Assembly: GCA_024196135.1 (NCBI GenBank) | Contig: JAMQCK010000125.1 | Span: forward strand, 1-58,048 | DNA: 58,048 nt | From: Pleurotus ostreatus/Saccharomyces cerevisiae fusant | Taxonomy: Eukaryota; Opisthokonta | Direction: 5' to 3' | Shown: piece after piece, positions 11,163-22,702 of the stretch | Position numbering within the stretch: position 1 is the stretch's first letter | Layout of the letters: each line of letters opens with the position of its first letter | Notes under the pieces: generated by a model | What the model saw: the letters and a program-made list of their open reading frames with translations, nothing else | What the model was told of the DNA's origin: nothing | The model's database searches: none | Made by a program: the position numbers and the translations under genes

Positions 11163-12618
11163 TCACAGCTTCGCGGTCGCCCCAGCCCCGTCCTCCAACG
11201 CCCCGAAGGACGCCGGTCCATCATCGCCCGCCAGCGGCGAGCCCCCTATGGGCGAAGCGGGCGTGACGACGAGCGCGGGGGTGGTGAGGCCGGTAGGAGT
11301 CGTCGGAGCATCGGCGACTTTCGTCTGCGATCCGTTCGTCGGCGTGGCGGGCGCGGCAGTAGGATTAGGAGCGGTGGGTGAAGCAGATACAGCAGCAGAG
11401 GCTTGCGCCTTCGGCGTGTTGAGGTGCGCCTCAATCCATTGAGTCACTTCGTCGATGACGCGCTCCTTCATCCCGTCGATTTCGTGATGAAGTTCGTGGT
11501 AACCGCCCTGTGGGTGTGATCAGTATAGGGCAGGGGTGAAGGATATAAGGTGCCACATACGTCGAAGGGAACATAAGTCTTGTCGACTTCGGCGGGTAGC
11601 AAATCAAGGAAACGTTGAGATAGCTTGGGTGAGGTGACCTGGCAGCGGAAGTTAGCTTAGAAGTCAGCTGTAGGCGCGCATATACTTACAGGATCATCAG
11701 TTCCGTGGTAGATCAAGACCTGAGCTTGCCTTTCAGCTGAGACCGTCTAGCCAGCAAAGACGTATACGCACCGGCAAGTCCTTTGGCCACGACTTATGAT
11801 GGTGGCTCAGCAGATTGTCGCCCTTCGTGAAATGAGCAAGGAGTCGTTCGTTACGTCTAGTAATGGCATACCTCCGCAAGCATCTCTCCTACGCCCTTCA
11901 AGGTACCTGTCGGATGAATGAGGGGATCTTGCAGGACCGCAGCATTGGCTTCTGCGTCGTGCGAGAGCGTCTGGCGGGAGGCTTAGACAATAACATGGGC
12001 GATTGATGGAATATACGCACCTCTGGTTCGACCTTTGCCGGTATACTGAACCAGGGCATGAGCACCGCAGCCTTGCCACCGATGTACCGAATCAGCTTCG
12101 ACTTGGGGTTCGTCAAACCGACGAGTGGACTGGACGCGATGACGCCGGAGAGCGTCTTGGACCCCGCGGACCCACGACACGCGTAGCTGAGCACTTCGCC
12201 ACCGCCCTGCACGTTTGTAAGCACCCTCATATCGTGTTGCACACCCAGTGCGCACCATAGAGTGTCCCGAAAGGAAGACAGGCACGCCTGGGACGCGTTC
12301 GCGCGCAACGCCGAGCACAAACTCGATGTCGCGCATCTGGAGGTCGATCCCTGTCCGCCCATAGCCCGTCCCTCGGCGCACGCCCTTCTCCCCAAATGCG
12401 GTGCGCCCGAAGCCGCGCTGGTCAATCGCGAACACGGCGATCCCGCGCGCCTTCAGCTGCGTATGTGTCCATGTGTACCGTCCGACGTGCTCCTGGAAGC
12501 CGTGGATGAAGACAAGAAGCGCCTTTGGTGCATCGGGCTTGTAGAGGCGGGAGTAGATGTGAATGGGGTTCGGCGGCGGCGTCTGGAGCCAGTCTTCGGT
12601 GTAAGCCTCAGCGGACAT
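11163..12618 (-). CDS. Monoacylglycerol lipase-like alpha/beta hydrolase (Yju3/serine aminopeptidase S33 type)
   Basis: Predicted to hydrolyse monoacylglycerols or related esters. The first exon starts MSAEAYTEDWLQTPPPNPIH at 12618. It carries the oxyanion-side motif FIHGFQEHVGRY, the AIDQRGFGRT strand, and the nucleophile elbow GHSM, continued as GGGE across an intron whose donor is at 12255. Later exons encode ASSPLVGLTNPKSKLIRYIG, the acid region LIYHGTDDPVTSP and the catalytic His in GGYHELHHE. These motifs complete the Ser-Asp-His triad of the fungal and mammalian MGL family. After the usual end (VTQWIEAHL) there is an extra tail of about 80 residues rich in Ala, Pro and Thr, ending at 11163. 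This tail is not usual in the family and looks disordered. An upstream in-frame ATG at 12633 is the alternative start. Confidence 0.9.
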
Positions 12619-13786
12619 GGTGGCGGGGAGCAAGAGCGAGCTCGCTGTCGGCTGTCTGAGACGGCGGCGGCGCGATCACGTACGGCTCCATGATCACAGT
12701 CGGAACCATTCTCCGCAGGTTGTCCGCGTCTTCCATGGCGCTGAGGGCTGCGTCGCCAGAGGCGCGAATGCAGCAGTGCTATGTACTACGGTCCTGCGAG
12801 AAGGTCAGGAGGAAGAGTCGAGGTCGAGCAGGCACACGCGCTCGAGGTGAGTTACCCCGCGGCGCGCGTCCGAACCCCGCAGGTCTGTTATCTACCCTCA
12901 CCCGCGGGGCGCTAGCTGACCTTCTGTGAACAGCTAGGGTGACAACGAACTGAATGGTAGGATTGCACTTTGGCTGTTACACCTAATACAACACCCTGCA
13001 CAACGACTAGCCCGTCGTAGAGCGACATCAACTCGCCTGCACCTTGCATCCAGGCTTCCCACTCATACAAACCGCGGCGTGCGTTCCCCCTCTGCTCTTA
13101 CCTGTAAATCTGAACAAGCGCCTCGCCTTGTGAACCCCAACGTGTCTCTGTACGGCGTGGATTGCCCATCTGACCCCTACAATCGATCTGGAATCGATGC
13201 TGGTCCCCAGGTTTCCGCCCCAGAGCACGACGCCCGCGACACAGATTGGCGCTTGCTACAGTCGACTAGAAGCGGCGGGGCGATAGCCGGTAAGGCTGTA
13301 TGACCTGCCTGCCTCTCGTCCCCAGTGCAATCGCCTCATACCGGGAGGCCGGATCTCATACGCACTGGCACGGCACGCCTAGAGAACGCTACTTCCTCGG
13401 GCTTCCCGCCTACCTGGTCGCTCCATAGTTCACCATACTTCCCCACGGTCATCCGCCGGAGCTACACCATCTGACCGTACGTCCAACGAAATCTGGTGGC
13501 GCACCGACTAGCCATCCTCTTCCGCTCAACGCCCTTCCGTCCAGGCCCAGGGGACCCTCTCATGGGACGCCCAAACACTACCTGTGACCCACGGTAGGCG
13601 CATTGCAGCGCGCCAGTGAGCCCATCCGCATCCATCTTTATCTTCCTCGGCGTGATGGATTGTGATGAAGATACGCGAACACGTTGAGGGGGCGTGTAGG
13701 CCGCCGCCTCCTCATGTCCGGCCGCTTTCGTCACTGCACAAAAGGCTGTCCGCAGTCCTGACCCCTTGCCCCTCCCGCCTCCCGCC
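12619..13786. other. Divergent promoter region
   Basis: This separates the minus-strand lipase gene from the plus-strand oxygenase-like gene. No gene is recognised. It presumably holds both promoters, and no clear motif was found. Confidence 0.5.
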
Positions 13787-15334
13787 ATGATCATCTCGCC
13801 CGCGACGCCATCCATGGGTATGCGCATGAGTCCGTCCGCCTACGCGCCCTCGCCGGCGCCCACCTACATCCGCCAGCTCGATGGGGGCAACACACTTCCC
13901 TTCCGTGCCCCGAGTGGATCGGAGTTCCAGGTCGAGCGCCCCCAGCGACATTCGCGTCGCTCGATGGCGCCGCCGGAGCCCGTTGCACAGTTCGGGCAGG
14001 ACGATGGCGTTTTCCGGGAAGACATCTCGGCGCTGCTCGCTGCCAAATCTCGGCCTTTCAGCGTATCTGGCCGTATACCCATCGATCCCGTGCAGATGCA
14101 GCTCTTTTTCCGGTCTGCGGTGCGTATGCTATGCCCTTTCACTGGACGACTGCTGATCGGCACCATCAGAGCGGGATCACCCACTCCCTCGACTTCCCGA
14201 TCGACGTCGACTACGACTCTCCGCCCGCCCTCGACGTCCTCATCGCCGCATGTCGACCCCATCAAACGTCCGATCTCGATGACTACACCGACTACGAATC
14301 CCTTTTCTACCCTCCCAACCTCCCGCTCACCACCTCCCTCGAGATCGCCAACCACCCCATCCTCGAGGCGCTACGCACCACGCTCTTCCCCTCCCTCTCC
14401 GCCGGTCAGTACCTCACCGCCGTGCGCGACAAGCTCGAGGTGATCGTCAGCCAAGGCCGCATGGGCCTCCAGCCGTGCTCCCTGCGTAATGACGGGCGCG
14501 TCGCGACGATCGCCGTCACGCTGCCCGTACGCTTCCGCGGCGGCGCGCTCATCGTGCGCAGCGCGGATGGGACGGAGGAGCGCTACCACGGGCGCGGAGG
14601 GAAGAGCGGCGACCTCGAATGGGTTGCGTTCCTGTCCGACTGCGAATATCAGGTCGAGACCGTAACGAAGGGCTGCCGCGTGTCACTCACGTACGGCGTG
14701 TACCTCAAGACGTTTGGTCCTTCGGGGCCGGACCCGCTCATCCACCCGAGCGACAAATTCCTCGACTTGCTCGCGCCGGTCCTGAATGCGTCGCGGGGCC
14801 GCCAGATCGGGGTTTACCTCATGAACGACTACGACGTCAACCCGGCGCAGGCGCTGGCGGAGTCCCTCGTGCCAAATGTACGTGCTCATTGAGTTTCGCA
14901 CTTTCAGCTGCTGACTGTCTCTGCTCCAGCTTAAGGGCGGCGACTCGCTTCTCTACCACGCACTCAAGCTTTACAAGCTTACGCCCGAGTTGCACTGGGC
15001 CGCGGGCTCCGTGATCTGGCCAATCGACCGCAGCGTCGAGATTGCCGAGGAGGACTCGGCGATGAAGTCTCGCAACCGCCAGACGTTCAACCCGAATCGC
15101 ACCCCGGCCCTCCGCGGCGCTTTCAGCGTCTACGGTGGCGAAGACGACACCGACTCCCTTCGCATGCGCATCGAGGAGAGCGGCGCGCTCCCCATCGCCG
15201 AGTCCGACATCATGATCCTCAGCGAGTGGGACTCGGTCCCGCCGGTCATCGGCAGGCAGCGCGTGCCGGTCGTCTCGAACGGCGAGCTGCAGATGCTCGT
15301 CGTGAACGTGCTGATGGTCGCCTTTGTTCCTTAA
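13787..15334 (+). CDS. 2OG-Fe(II) oxygenase-fold protein, possibly inactive
   Basis: Three exons (13787-14119, 14170-14877, 14930-15334) give 1446 nt (481 aa). The first about 110 residues are low-complexity and probably disordered. The central part has the layout of a fungal 2OG-Fe(II) dioxygenase double-stranded beta helix: FRGGALIVRSADGTEE, then EWVAFLSDCEYQVETVTKGC and RVSLTYGVYL. In active relatives this region reads SDCEHEV..V..G.R..LTY, with a metal-binding His. Here that position is Tyr, and no HxD motif is visible upstream, where NDGRVATIAV stands. The C-terminal third (LKGGDSLLYHALKLYKLTPE and beyond) looks conserved but has no known role. The ATG at 13787 is the first in frame. Confidence 0.75.
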
Positions 15335-15817
15335 ATGTACTGCTGCAAGACTGTTTCCGAGCACTGTTCATCTGTACTATAGCACTGTACACATACATAC
15401 GCACGAGGCATCTGTACACTGGAGATACGGGTTTCAACTTCAATTTATTCTGGATTTTTTATCGATGGCTGCCTTATCTCCCCAATACTATCAACTATAG
15501 TCGCACCTCAGCTGTCTCTGCGGCATGCGTCAATGTTCTGTAGCCATGGCGCATACGCTGGCCTGGTCTTCGAGAAACGAACATAGCTAATCACGTGATG
15601 GGCCCGGCATTAGCCGATAAACCCAGCAGACTCATCAAAGTGGCCCTGGTCGTTGCCTTGGACCATGATCTCATTTTGTGCGATTCATAACGAGTCGTCT
15701 TCCCCCTTGATCATTGCCACCCGACCGCAGAGACCACGAGACCGAGTCATATATAACGAACCGACGCTCGCTTCACCTTGGCTTCACATCGTCATCTTGA
15801 CGAGTTTTTGCAGGAGA
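15335..15817. other. Intergenic region with F-box gene promoter
   Basis: Contains a palindromic TCACGTGA (near 15593) and a TATATAA sequence near 15751, about 70 bases before the next start codon. Confidence 0.5.
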
Positions 15818-17668
15818 ATGCCAGAACTTGACGCGTCGCAGCGCCCGTCGATATCACCTTCGCCGCCACCGATATCACCTTCGCCCTCGCCACCACCGAT
15901 CTCGGCCTCAAGCTGCAACGACACATCTCCTCTTTGCGCTCAGTCTGCGTCGGACCACGACGCATCCGACGCGGCCTCGCATGCGCCTCCGATCGAGGCC
16001 CTGCCCGTGAAGTCCATCATAGAGACGGGGGACTCTGAATCTGCTGGCGCTCGTCTCATCTCCGTCTACGAACTTTTCTATGAAATTTGCAAGATGGCCC
16101 TCGAACATGGCGAATACGCGGACCTGCTGCCACTCACCATCGCCAATCGCGCAGCAAGCAAGGTTGCTCGCGACGTGCTATGGAAACGACAGTCGGAGCT
16201 GGCGAATCTCATGAGGACAGTACCTCGCGCGCGGTCGAAACGGATAGAAGACTATCGCTGGGCTCCAGTGGGCCGCGGGAAGATCTCACCACGGAAAGTC
16301 CACCGAGTGGTGAGTCGTAGAATTTCTGCCATAACGGAAAATATGCTTATGAAGGACATAGCTCTCAACCTTCCAGGACCCTTTGAGCTGACGGAAGCTG
16401 AGTACGCCAGATTTCATGACTACGCCAGACGCATCAAAGTGTTCGAGGACCGTTTCGATTACATCGGGTGGGATGTGGCGAACTATGTGATCGAGAAAAG
16501 CCTGTCCAGAGCCATACTCAAGCATGGACCGATCTTGCCCAACGTGCATACCCTTCGCCTTGGTGGCGGCATCCAGCTGGCCTTCGACAGATGCTGGGAC
16601 CGCCTCGGTGTCGACAGCAGTCCTGATCCAGTCTCAGGCTCTTCGACTGCAGAACTTGCTCTCACTACCCGAACCAAGTCTTCGAGGATGGATGACAAGA
16701 TGGGCACATTTGCGTCGCTTGCAAACATCCGGGCGCTGTCGCTCATGTACGAGTACGGTGCTCATCTTTTTCAAAAGATCGCGCATATGCGCGCACTTCC
16801 ATACTTGGAAGAGCTTCACCTCATCGACTTCGGGAAACTCTTCCGTCTTAACTCGCCTGATCCTGCACCCCGGCCTGGATTTGGCGCCTTGCGCGAGCTG
16901 TCCCTTACAAGTTCAAACGAGAATCTCAATCTCGCTGATGCGCGCCAAATCCTCCGGGTCATGTCTTCAGAGCCACTCCGCCAGCGGAAGTTTGTTTGTG
17001 CTGACTTCGGAGACCATGGCGAATCAGACCAGCTCGATGCTAGACGTCTCTACGGGACGATGCGCGGCTGTATCAACCACGACACGCTTGTCAGCCTCCA
17101 AATATCCACGGGATGTTATGGTTGTGTGCGCGCTGATCGCCTCTTCGCCGGCCTTTGCGTATTCAAGAACATCACGCACGCGGTAATATTCTTCAATCAC
17201 GAAGACGCTGACATCGACGGCGCACTTGACGTACTCTCCCGTGCATGGTCGCTGCTGGAAGAGCTCGAGTTCTGGAACCGACGGAGGGCAAATTGGGACG
17301 AGCCAGAGCTCAAAATGTCCCGCCTGTCACTCGCTAGCCTGGCAGTTCTCGCTCGGCGGTGCCCGAGGCTCAAGCTCCTGTGCGCGCCCCTCGATACGAC
17401 TCACATACCCGAACCTGTCAGGATCGCGACAAAGGACGTGTTGGCCGAGCGTCGGGTGGATCTCCTCGTTCAGGATACGCGCGTGCCGGCCAAAAAAGAC
17501 GAGCTCGTGCGCTTCATAGATAGCATTTTTCCGGCACTAACGTTGGGATACATCAGCGCGCAGGACGCAACACGCGACGATGATCGTCTGAACAAGGCTT
17601 GGTGGAAGATCCTTGATGGTGTGTATGACTTGTGGCGGCAGCGATCGCCCGAGATCCAAGAAGAGTAA
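15818..17668 (+). CDS. F-box-like protein (agaricomycete type), 616 aa
   Basis: A single exon. The N-terminus is a Ser/Pro-rich disordered segment of about 90 residues with repeated ISPSPPP. It is followed by an F-box-like region: YELFYEICKMALEHGEYADL, then LPLTIANRAASKVARDVLWK and RQSELANLMRTVP. This wording is typical of the expanded F-box families of mushrooms. The rest resembles degenerate leucine-rich repeats (LPNVHTLRLGGG, LPYLEELHLIDFGKLF, FGALRELSLTSS, WSLLEELEFW, RCPRLKLLCAP). Such proteins join SCF ubiquitin ligases through Skp1 and present substrates, but the substrate is unknown. The frame is open upstream to 15653. I chose the ATG at 15818 because the TATA box lies upstream of it at about 15751. 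Confidence 0.85.
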   Translation: MPELDASQRPSISPSPPPISPSPSPPPISASSCNDTSPLCAQSASDHDASDAASHAPPIEALPVKSIIETGDSESAGARLISVYELFYEICKMALEHGEYADLLPLTIANRAASKVARDVLWKRQSELANLMRTVPRARSKRIEDYRWAPVGRGKISPRKVHRVVSRRISAITENMLMKDIALNLPGPFELTEAEYARFHDYARRIKVFEDRFDYIGWDVANYVIEKSLSRAILKHGPILPNVHTLRLGGGIQLAFDRCWDRLGVDSSPDPVSGSSTAELALTTRTKSSRMDDKMGTFASLANIRALSLMYEYGAHLFQKIAHMRALPYLEELHLIDFGKLFRLNSPDPAPRPGFGALRELSLTSSNENLNLADARQILRVMSSEPLRQRKFVCADFGDHGESDQLDARRLYGTMRGCINHDTLVSLQISTGCYGCVRADRLFAGLCVFKNITHAVIFFNHEDADIDGALDVLSRAWSLLEELEFWNRRRANWDEPELKMSRLSLASLAVLARRCPRLKLLCAPLDTTHIPEPVRIATKDVLAERRVDLLVQDTRVPAKKDELVRFIDSIFPALTLGYISAQDATRDDDRLNKAWWKILDGVYDLWRQRSPEIQEE

Positions 17669-17815
17669 TGAATGCCATAACACCTTTCATCATCCCATTT
17701 ATGCCATGGGCCAGACTACATATATATTCGCCTACTTGTACCAAGAGAAAACAAAAGAAAAAAAGGGTTCTTTTCCCCATATACTAAATCGTATCGTTCA
17801 AAGCATATATTATAC

Positions 17816-19361
17816 TCAATGTACGATTTCCAACTCGAATATGCCGCCGGCCCGCAACCTGTCTGCTATCATAGCCTGGGTCGTCGCTGCGCCTCTATTA
17901 GCCGTCACATCTCCACTAAGCATCAATCTCTTCATCTGAGGCAGGGCAGGGAGGGCGAGACCGGCGATGAAGGAGTCTGTGATGGGAGCACCTTGTCGTG
18001 CACGCAGCTCGAGTTCTTCGAGGGATTCGAACGACTCGGCGCGCAAGAAGCTGCTCAAATCCCCGTCAGGTATACACCCGGACCATACAAACGTATGAAG
18101 CCGGCATCCAGACTCGGTGAGGAATGTGCAGACATGCGCACGCATCAGAGGCCCATCCTGGTACATGAGGAAGTGCCAATGCTCCAGCTGTGGAGCGCGG
18201 AGGTGGTCGAGGATCTGCAGTGCTTCCTCCTCTCCGCTTCCCGCGAGCAAGAGCGTGAGGCTGCGCAGGCGCGTAGACTGCGTTAAGCTAGTAGAATCAG
18301 GGCCCGCCCCCTCTATGCTCGTCCGAAAGCTCGGTTGGCAGTGAGTCCCTTGCTCGAGGGCTGGACATAGACCGACCACGGCCAGTGCAGCTGCAGCAGG
18401 CATCGTCGTCATCAAGGTGGTCAATTGCGACCACGGAAGGGGGGCAAGGGCTGGTAGGGGGAAACACCGATTGACCAGACGTAGAGTGCACAGATTTTCT
18501 GCATGGAGGAGGGAGCACTCCGGGTCGTCCTGAGGCGTAATGTACATAATCGGTATACGTATCTAGCCGCCGCAGGTTGGGCAACGGCTTTCTTCCGTCT
18601 CGGAAGACTCCTGGTGTGTTGAGGGCGAGGTGTCTCCACAGCCGAGTCTCTTCGAATAGGACTTCGTCCAACTCTGTCCACATGTCCCTGCTGTCCGCGT
18701 CGCATTGCACATGCCATTCTAAGGGAGTGTCGTCGTTGCAGCGCTTGAGGATAAGTTGCGCTCTCCGAGCAATGTCGCGGTACGAGAATGGGGTCTCGAT
18801 GTTGCCGTCCAAGGTGTCGTAGAGAACGTACAAGGGTATGCGCGCCCATAGCTCGGGAAGCCCATGGATCACATCTTTGGACATTTCAACATAGAGCCTA
18901 GCTGTGGAATGAATCTACTTACCTTGCCAGAGTCCGCACGTGTAGATTATGGTAAGGATTGTTGGAAATCCTTCGACAAGCTCGTAGATAGTGAATTCGC
19001 AGGCCAGCGAGAAGATCTCCGCCAGCAGCTCCACAGGAAGAATGTAGATAGGTGCGAGAAGGGCATTCTCCTCAATATGAGCATGAGAGACAGGCACTAG
19101 CTCCGCTGCCGCCACCAAGCTGTGCTCGCGCGGCGATCCTGAGGAGCGCAGGGAGGTTCCCTCTGGATCGGAGAGGACGCGCCCAACGCCCAGTTCCTGA
19201 TAGGTCATTGCTGCTGTGTCAATGTCCGTCGCGAGAGTTTGTTCACATCGACCGCGTAGAGAGGAAGAGACCTGCATAGGTGACTGAGATCTTGACGATG
19301 ATGAAAAGACGAAAGGACGAAACGCGCAAGAGATGCGTGCGAGCGCCCGCACTGAGCGCAT
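17816..19361 (-). CDS. F-box protein, with an apparent frameshift
   Basis: The first exon ends in a clear F-box start, ILPVELLAEIFSLACEFTIY. It is spliced (donor GTAAGT near 18919, acceptor near 18874) to DVIHGLPELWARIPLYVLYD. The second half carries leucine-rich segments such as ENLCTLRLVNRCFPLPALAP and SLEELELRARQ. Between LPNLRRLDTYTDYVHY and PECSLLHAENL the frame shifts by one base around 18516-18530. No intron longer than about 30 nt fits there, so this is a real frameshift, a sequencing error or a very short intron. The start is uncertain: 19361 or 19277 fit a TATAAG near 19420. It lies tail to tail with the previous F-box gene. If the shift is real, this is a pseudogene. Confidence 0.7.
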
Positions 19362-19581
19362 CGCCAGTCGGTGCGACGGACACGTGATCTGGTCGTTAAT
19401 CATTCCCAAGTTGAACTCTTATACCGGGGTTACCACGCTCTGGCCGTACGACGAGAGTGATGAACGAAGGGAGTTATACAATGTCGATCTGTATTCTCGT
19501 GGCGATGCTCGAGCCGCGGAGACAGGAGAGAAGTGTACACATGGCATCAGCGCCAGGGTAGCATCAGCCCCGTTCGGCTCT

Positions 19582-20766
19582 CTACTCCCGCGTGAGACGC
19601 CAGCCATGCACGGTCGACCGTACCTCCTCCGCACCGGGGTCTTCAGGGAACATTGGCTGCAACAAACGAGTTAGTAGTCGTTCGCAGACCTCGCGCGCAT
19701 CCCACGACCCGCAGATAGCGCATTCTGTCACCACGCTAACAAGTGGCGAGCACAACGCTCACAGGCGGTGGCCATAACGCAAACAGGCAACGCACCGGGA
19801 ACTTCTCCGTCAGTACCTCCTCGCAGAGCCAGCCGCGTGCTCTCGCCTTCTCGAAGAACTCCATGTCTCGGTGTGCGAGATGTGGACGGTGATGAGAGTA
19901 GAATACGAGGACGGATGGTGTCGGTCCGGTGGACGTCTTGGTGAGGCATTGCTCGCATGTTTTGAGGAGCGCATCGTGCTGGGTGCGGTGTCAGTTGAAG
20001 GTGAACAGGACGATTGGAAAAGGAACTTACTTGCGAGTGGTTGAAGATCAGATCAGAGAGGATGATCAGGTCGAAGGCCTGAGCGTCGGCGGGTAGTTCG
20101 CTGAGCAGCGGTGCTACCGGAGTGCCCCATATGTAGCCCTACTGGGTTCGGTCGGCTTGTCGAGGGGGAGAATTCCCCTGCTTACCTTCACTGCTACTCT
20201 CGAGAGCTCTTCCTCAGACAGATTTTGCTTGGCGTTATAGCTCATATTCTCTACAAGCGGCGCATCTGGGTAATCCGTAAGGACGACCTTGATCACGATG
20301 AGGAAGATTGCATATAAGGAGCAGTAAGCTCACCCTTCTTGCGCCGTTCAGCGCTGTGACTAAACTCGGGAGACCACCGCCTGCGCCAAGCTCGAGAACG
20401 TTGCTACCCTTATATAGGTCTTCGTGCGTGTCGAGATATGTGGCAAAGGCGCGTGCTGCGTTCCATCTAACATTTGAGGAGTCAGAAGACGCAAAACTTT
20501 TCTACTGAGTTATATCTTCACAAGTAATGACCCCAAAGCGGGTGATCGCCCACAAGACGGATGTCGATTTTGCGCCAGCTGCTGGTATCGGCGTTGACCC
20601 GGGAGGGGTCACGCTCGTATGTTGTCACTGTAGCAGGAGGCGTTTTCGGTCTTGGGGGCTCCTATTGTGTATTTCAATATCGAAAGCGGGACTGGAGGAA
20701 GGGACTGCTTACTGGGAACATAGCGTCCAGGTCTAAAGGTGCTTCGGCGTCGTCGTAGTCTGACAT
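19582..20766 (-). CDS. EFM7: Protein N-terminal/lysine methyltransferase EFM7 (Nnt1-like)
   Basis: S-adenosylmethionine-dependent methyltransferase of the Nnt1/EFM7 family. In yeast it modifies the N-terminus and Lys of elongation factor 1A. The start MSDYDDAEAPLDLDAMFP is spliced to a segment EPPRPKTPPATVTTYERD and then to KIDIRLVGDHPLWGHYLWN. SAM-binding motif I reads LELGAGGGLPSLVTALNGA, followed by VVLTDYPDAPLVENM, GYIWGTPVAPLLSELP, FDLIILSDLIFNHSQH and VLVFYSHHRPHLAHRDMEFF. The gene ends VHGWRLTRE at 19582. At least six short introns are needed, and all have normal borders. Length and motif order match the family, so it looks intact. It shares its upstream region with the divergent MFS transporter. 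Confidence 0.9.
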
Positions 20767-22702
20767 CGGTCGGGGAAAATGCTTTCTTTCCGTATCAGCG
20801 ATAAAGAAGGGGAGGCCTTCTAAAGTAAGGCACGGTGTTTCTCTCCAAGAAAGAACCTGGAAGTGAGTCGAATATTCACAGGAAGGATGAGCGTTCGGGT
20901 TGAAGTTGATCGATCATGCGCGGCCCGCCGCGGCGCCGGCGCTCGCGTGCTCAAGAGCACGTGGCTTTTTCGGGCGAAGCCGAAATCCGCTGCCTGCTTC
21001 CGACGCTCATATTCTACAAGCGGGAGAGCCCGTGTCTTCGCCACGGGTGCCCCAGATATAGCGGCTTTACGGACGCCCACCTTTACTTGCAACCTCAGAT
21101 GAATATAAGCCTTCATCCAGCGACCGTGGGCTATATCAGCCTTACTGTACTGACCGTCTATCACTTGCCGTGCGCTTTTCTGTCCCGCCCGTTTGTACGC
21201 AGAGCATAGGAATAATTGGCCTTACTCCCGTCGACGTACTCTGACGGGATAGCCTTATTTTGATGGCCAGGCCAACAGTCTTGACAGCCGCACTCCGCCA
21301 TCGTGGCAGTCACGCTTTGAGAGCCAGCGTGAATTACGCATGATCACGATTTTCCTTGAGGCTAGCAGAGCGTGACAGCCTACGCGGACCCAGGACAGTC
21401 TGCGGTCTCAGCCTTACTCGCAACGGTCGGCTGATCAAGCCGCCTCGATGGTCCTGTCCGCACGTATATGCAAGCAATTCAGGAATCCCGAGTTAGTTGC
21501 GTTGCCTTCGCCACCGTACCCGTACGTCTTTCGAGGCTGTAGAAAGAGGTCAATGTCATCTGCCTTACTGCTAGTCAAGATGCCGTAAGGCATGAGCCTT
21601 ACTTCCATTGCGCGGAATGACCGATGTATAGACGCGTGAAGGCAGCGCTGAGCGCGCCAGCAGACGCATCCCCGGCTTTGAGGCGCTTTCGCTTCGAAGA
21701 CGGGCCTTGGAGCTGCGCAAAATGGTGATCTTCGCCCGGTGCCGTCAAGACGGAAGGCAGCTACCTCACGGTTTGGGCCCGCACCGCAGGCCACGGCTTG
21801 ACAGGCACTAATCAGCCTTACTCAAAGGCAGGCACGATAAAGGCGACGCTATATTAGGCGGTACAGAGGAGTACAGATGGCGCCAGCAGGCCGGCATGAC
21901 GGGCAGACACAACTTGTGTGGGCGCCGCTTGTCGCCACGTGCCAGATTGATGGGGGCCGGCCCCAGCTGCTGCTCCTTTATATTGTAGATTGACGAGGAT
22001 AGCTTCGGCCCACAATAGCGAGGAACTTCTCCTGAAAGAACCAAGAACTGTGGATATACTTGGCATGTTTTCTCACCGAGCGGCTAGGGAGACCAGCGGC
22101 CCGCCTCCATCCCAAAGGGGACGTCGTATTCTGAGCAGGACTGTCAAGTGACCGTCGACTGTGCAGCCAAGTCTCAGTGTCGGCGTCCCCGTGATGATAT
22201 ATTTCTCCCCTATACCGAAGCGGAACAACAGGCATAGGCCTGGAGATCAGGCGGAACGGACCTGAATGGGGCGCCAACGACGACAGCTCGGAGGACACCG
22301 ACTTTTCTAGCACATTTCGTGCGCGCTCGACGCGCACCTCCCCCCTCAACCAGCTTCATTATTCTCCACACTTCCATCCCTGCATGCGGGGAACCTATGC
22401 GGGGTCAGTGGGCGCGCTCCACGGGACCTTGTGGGGGCGCTATATCCGTGCCTGCTCAAGCGACCTCCGTCAGCCGTCCGTCGCGCCAGGTGTGATCTCA
22501 CCTCCTCTCACCGGACTCGCCAATTCCAATCGCGCCCGGCTCTTCTGTTGGCCCGCCCGATCCGCGGGATGATTAGCGTCCGTGCGCGCGCCCCAGCGCG
22601 ACGCGTTTATAATGCGCGTCTCCACCTCCGGGCTGCGGTGTGCACTTCCGCCTCTCCCTCTGAAGTGTACCCCGCAGCGCATCTCTATTCCCCTTCCTTA
22701 CT
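20767..22702. promoter_or_regulatory. Long divergent intergenic region with a cluster of GCCTTACT motifs
   Basis: About 1.9 kb between EFM7 (-) and the MFS gene (+), with no recognisable gene. The octamer GCCTTACT occurs at 21139, 21219, 21411, 21562, 21596 and 21815 on the plus strand and at 20824-20831 on the minus strand, with near matches at 21250 and 21582. TATAAT near 22606 may be the core promoter of the transporter. Confidence 0.5.
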
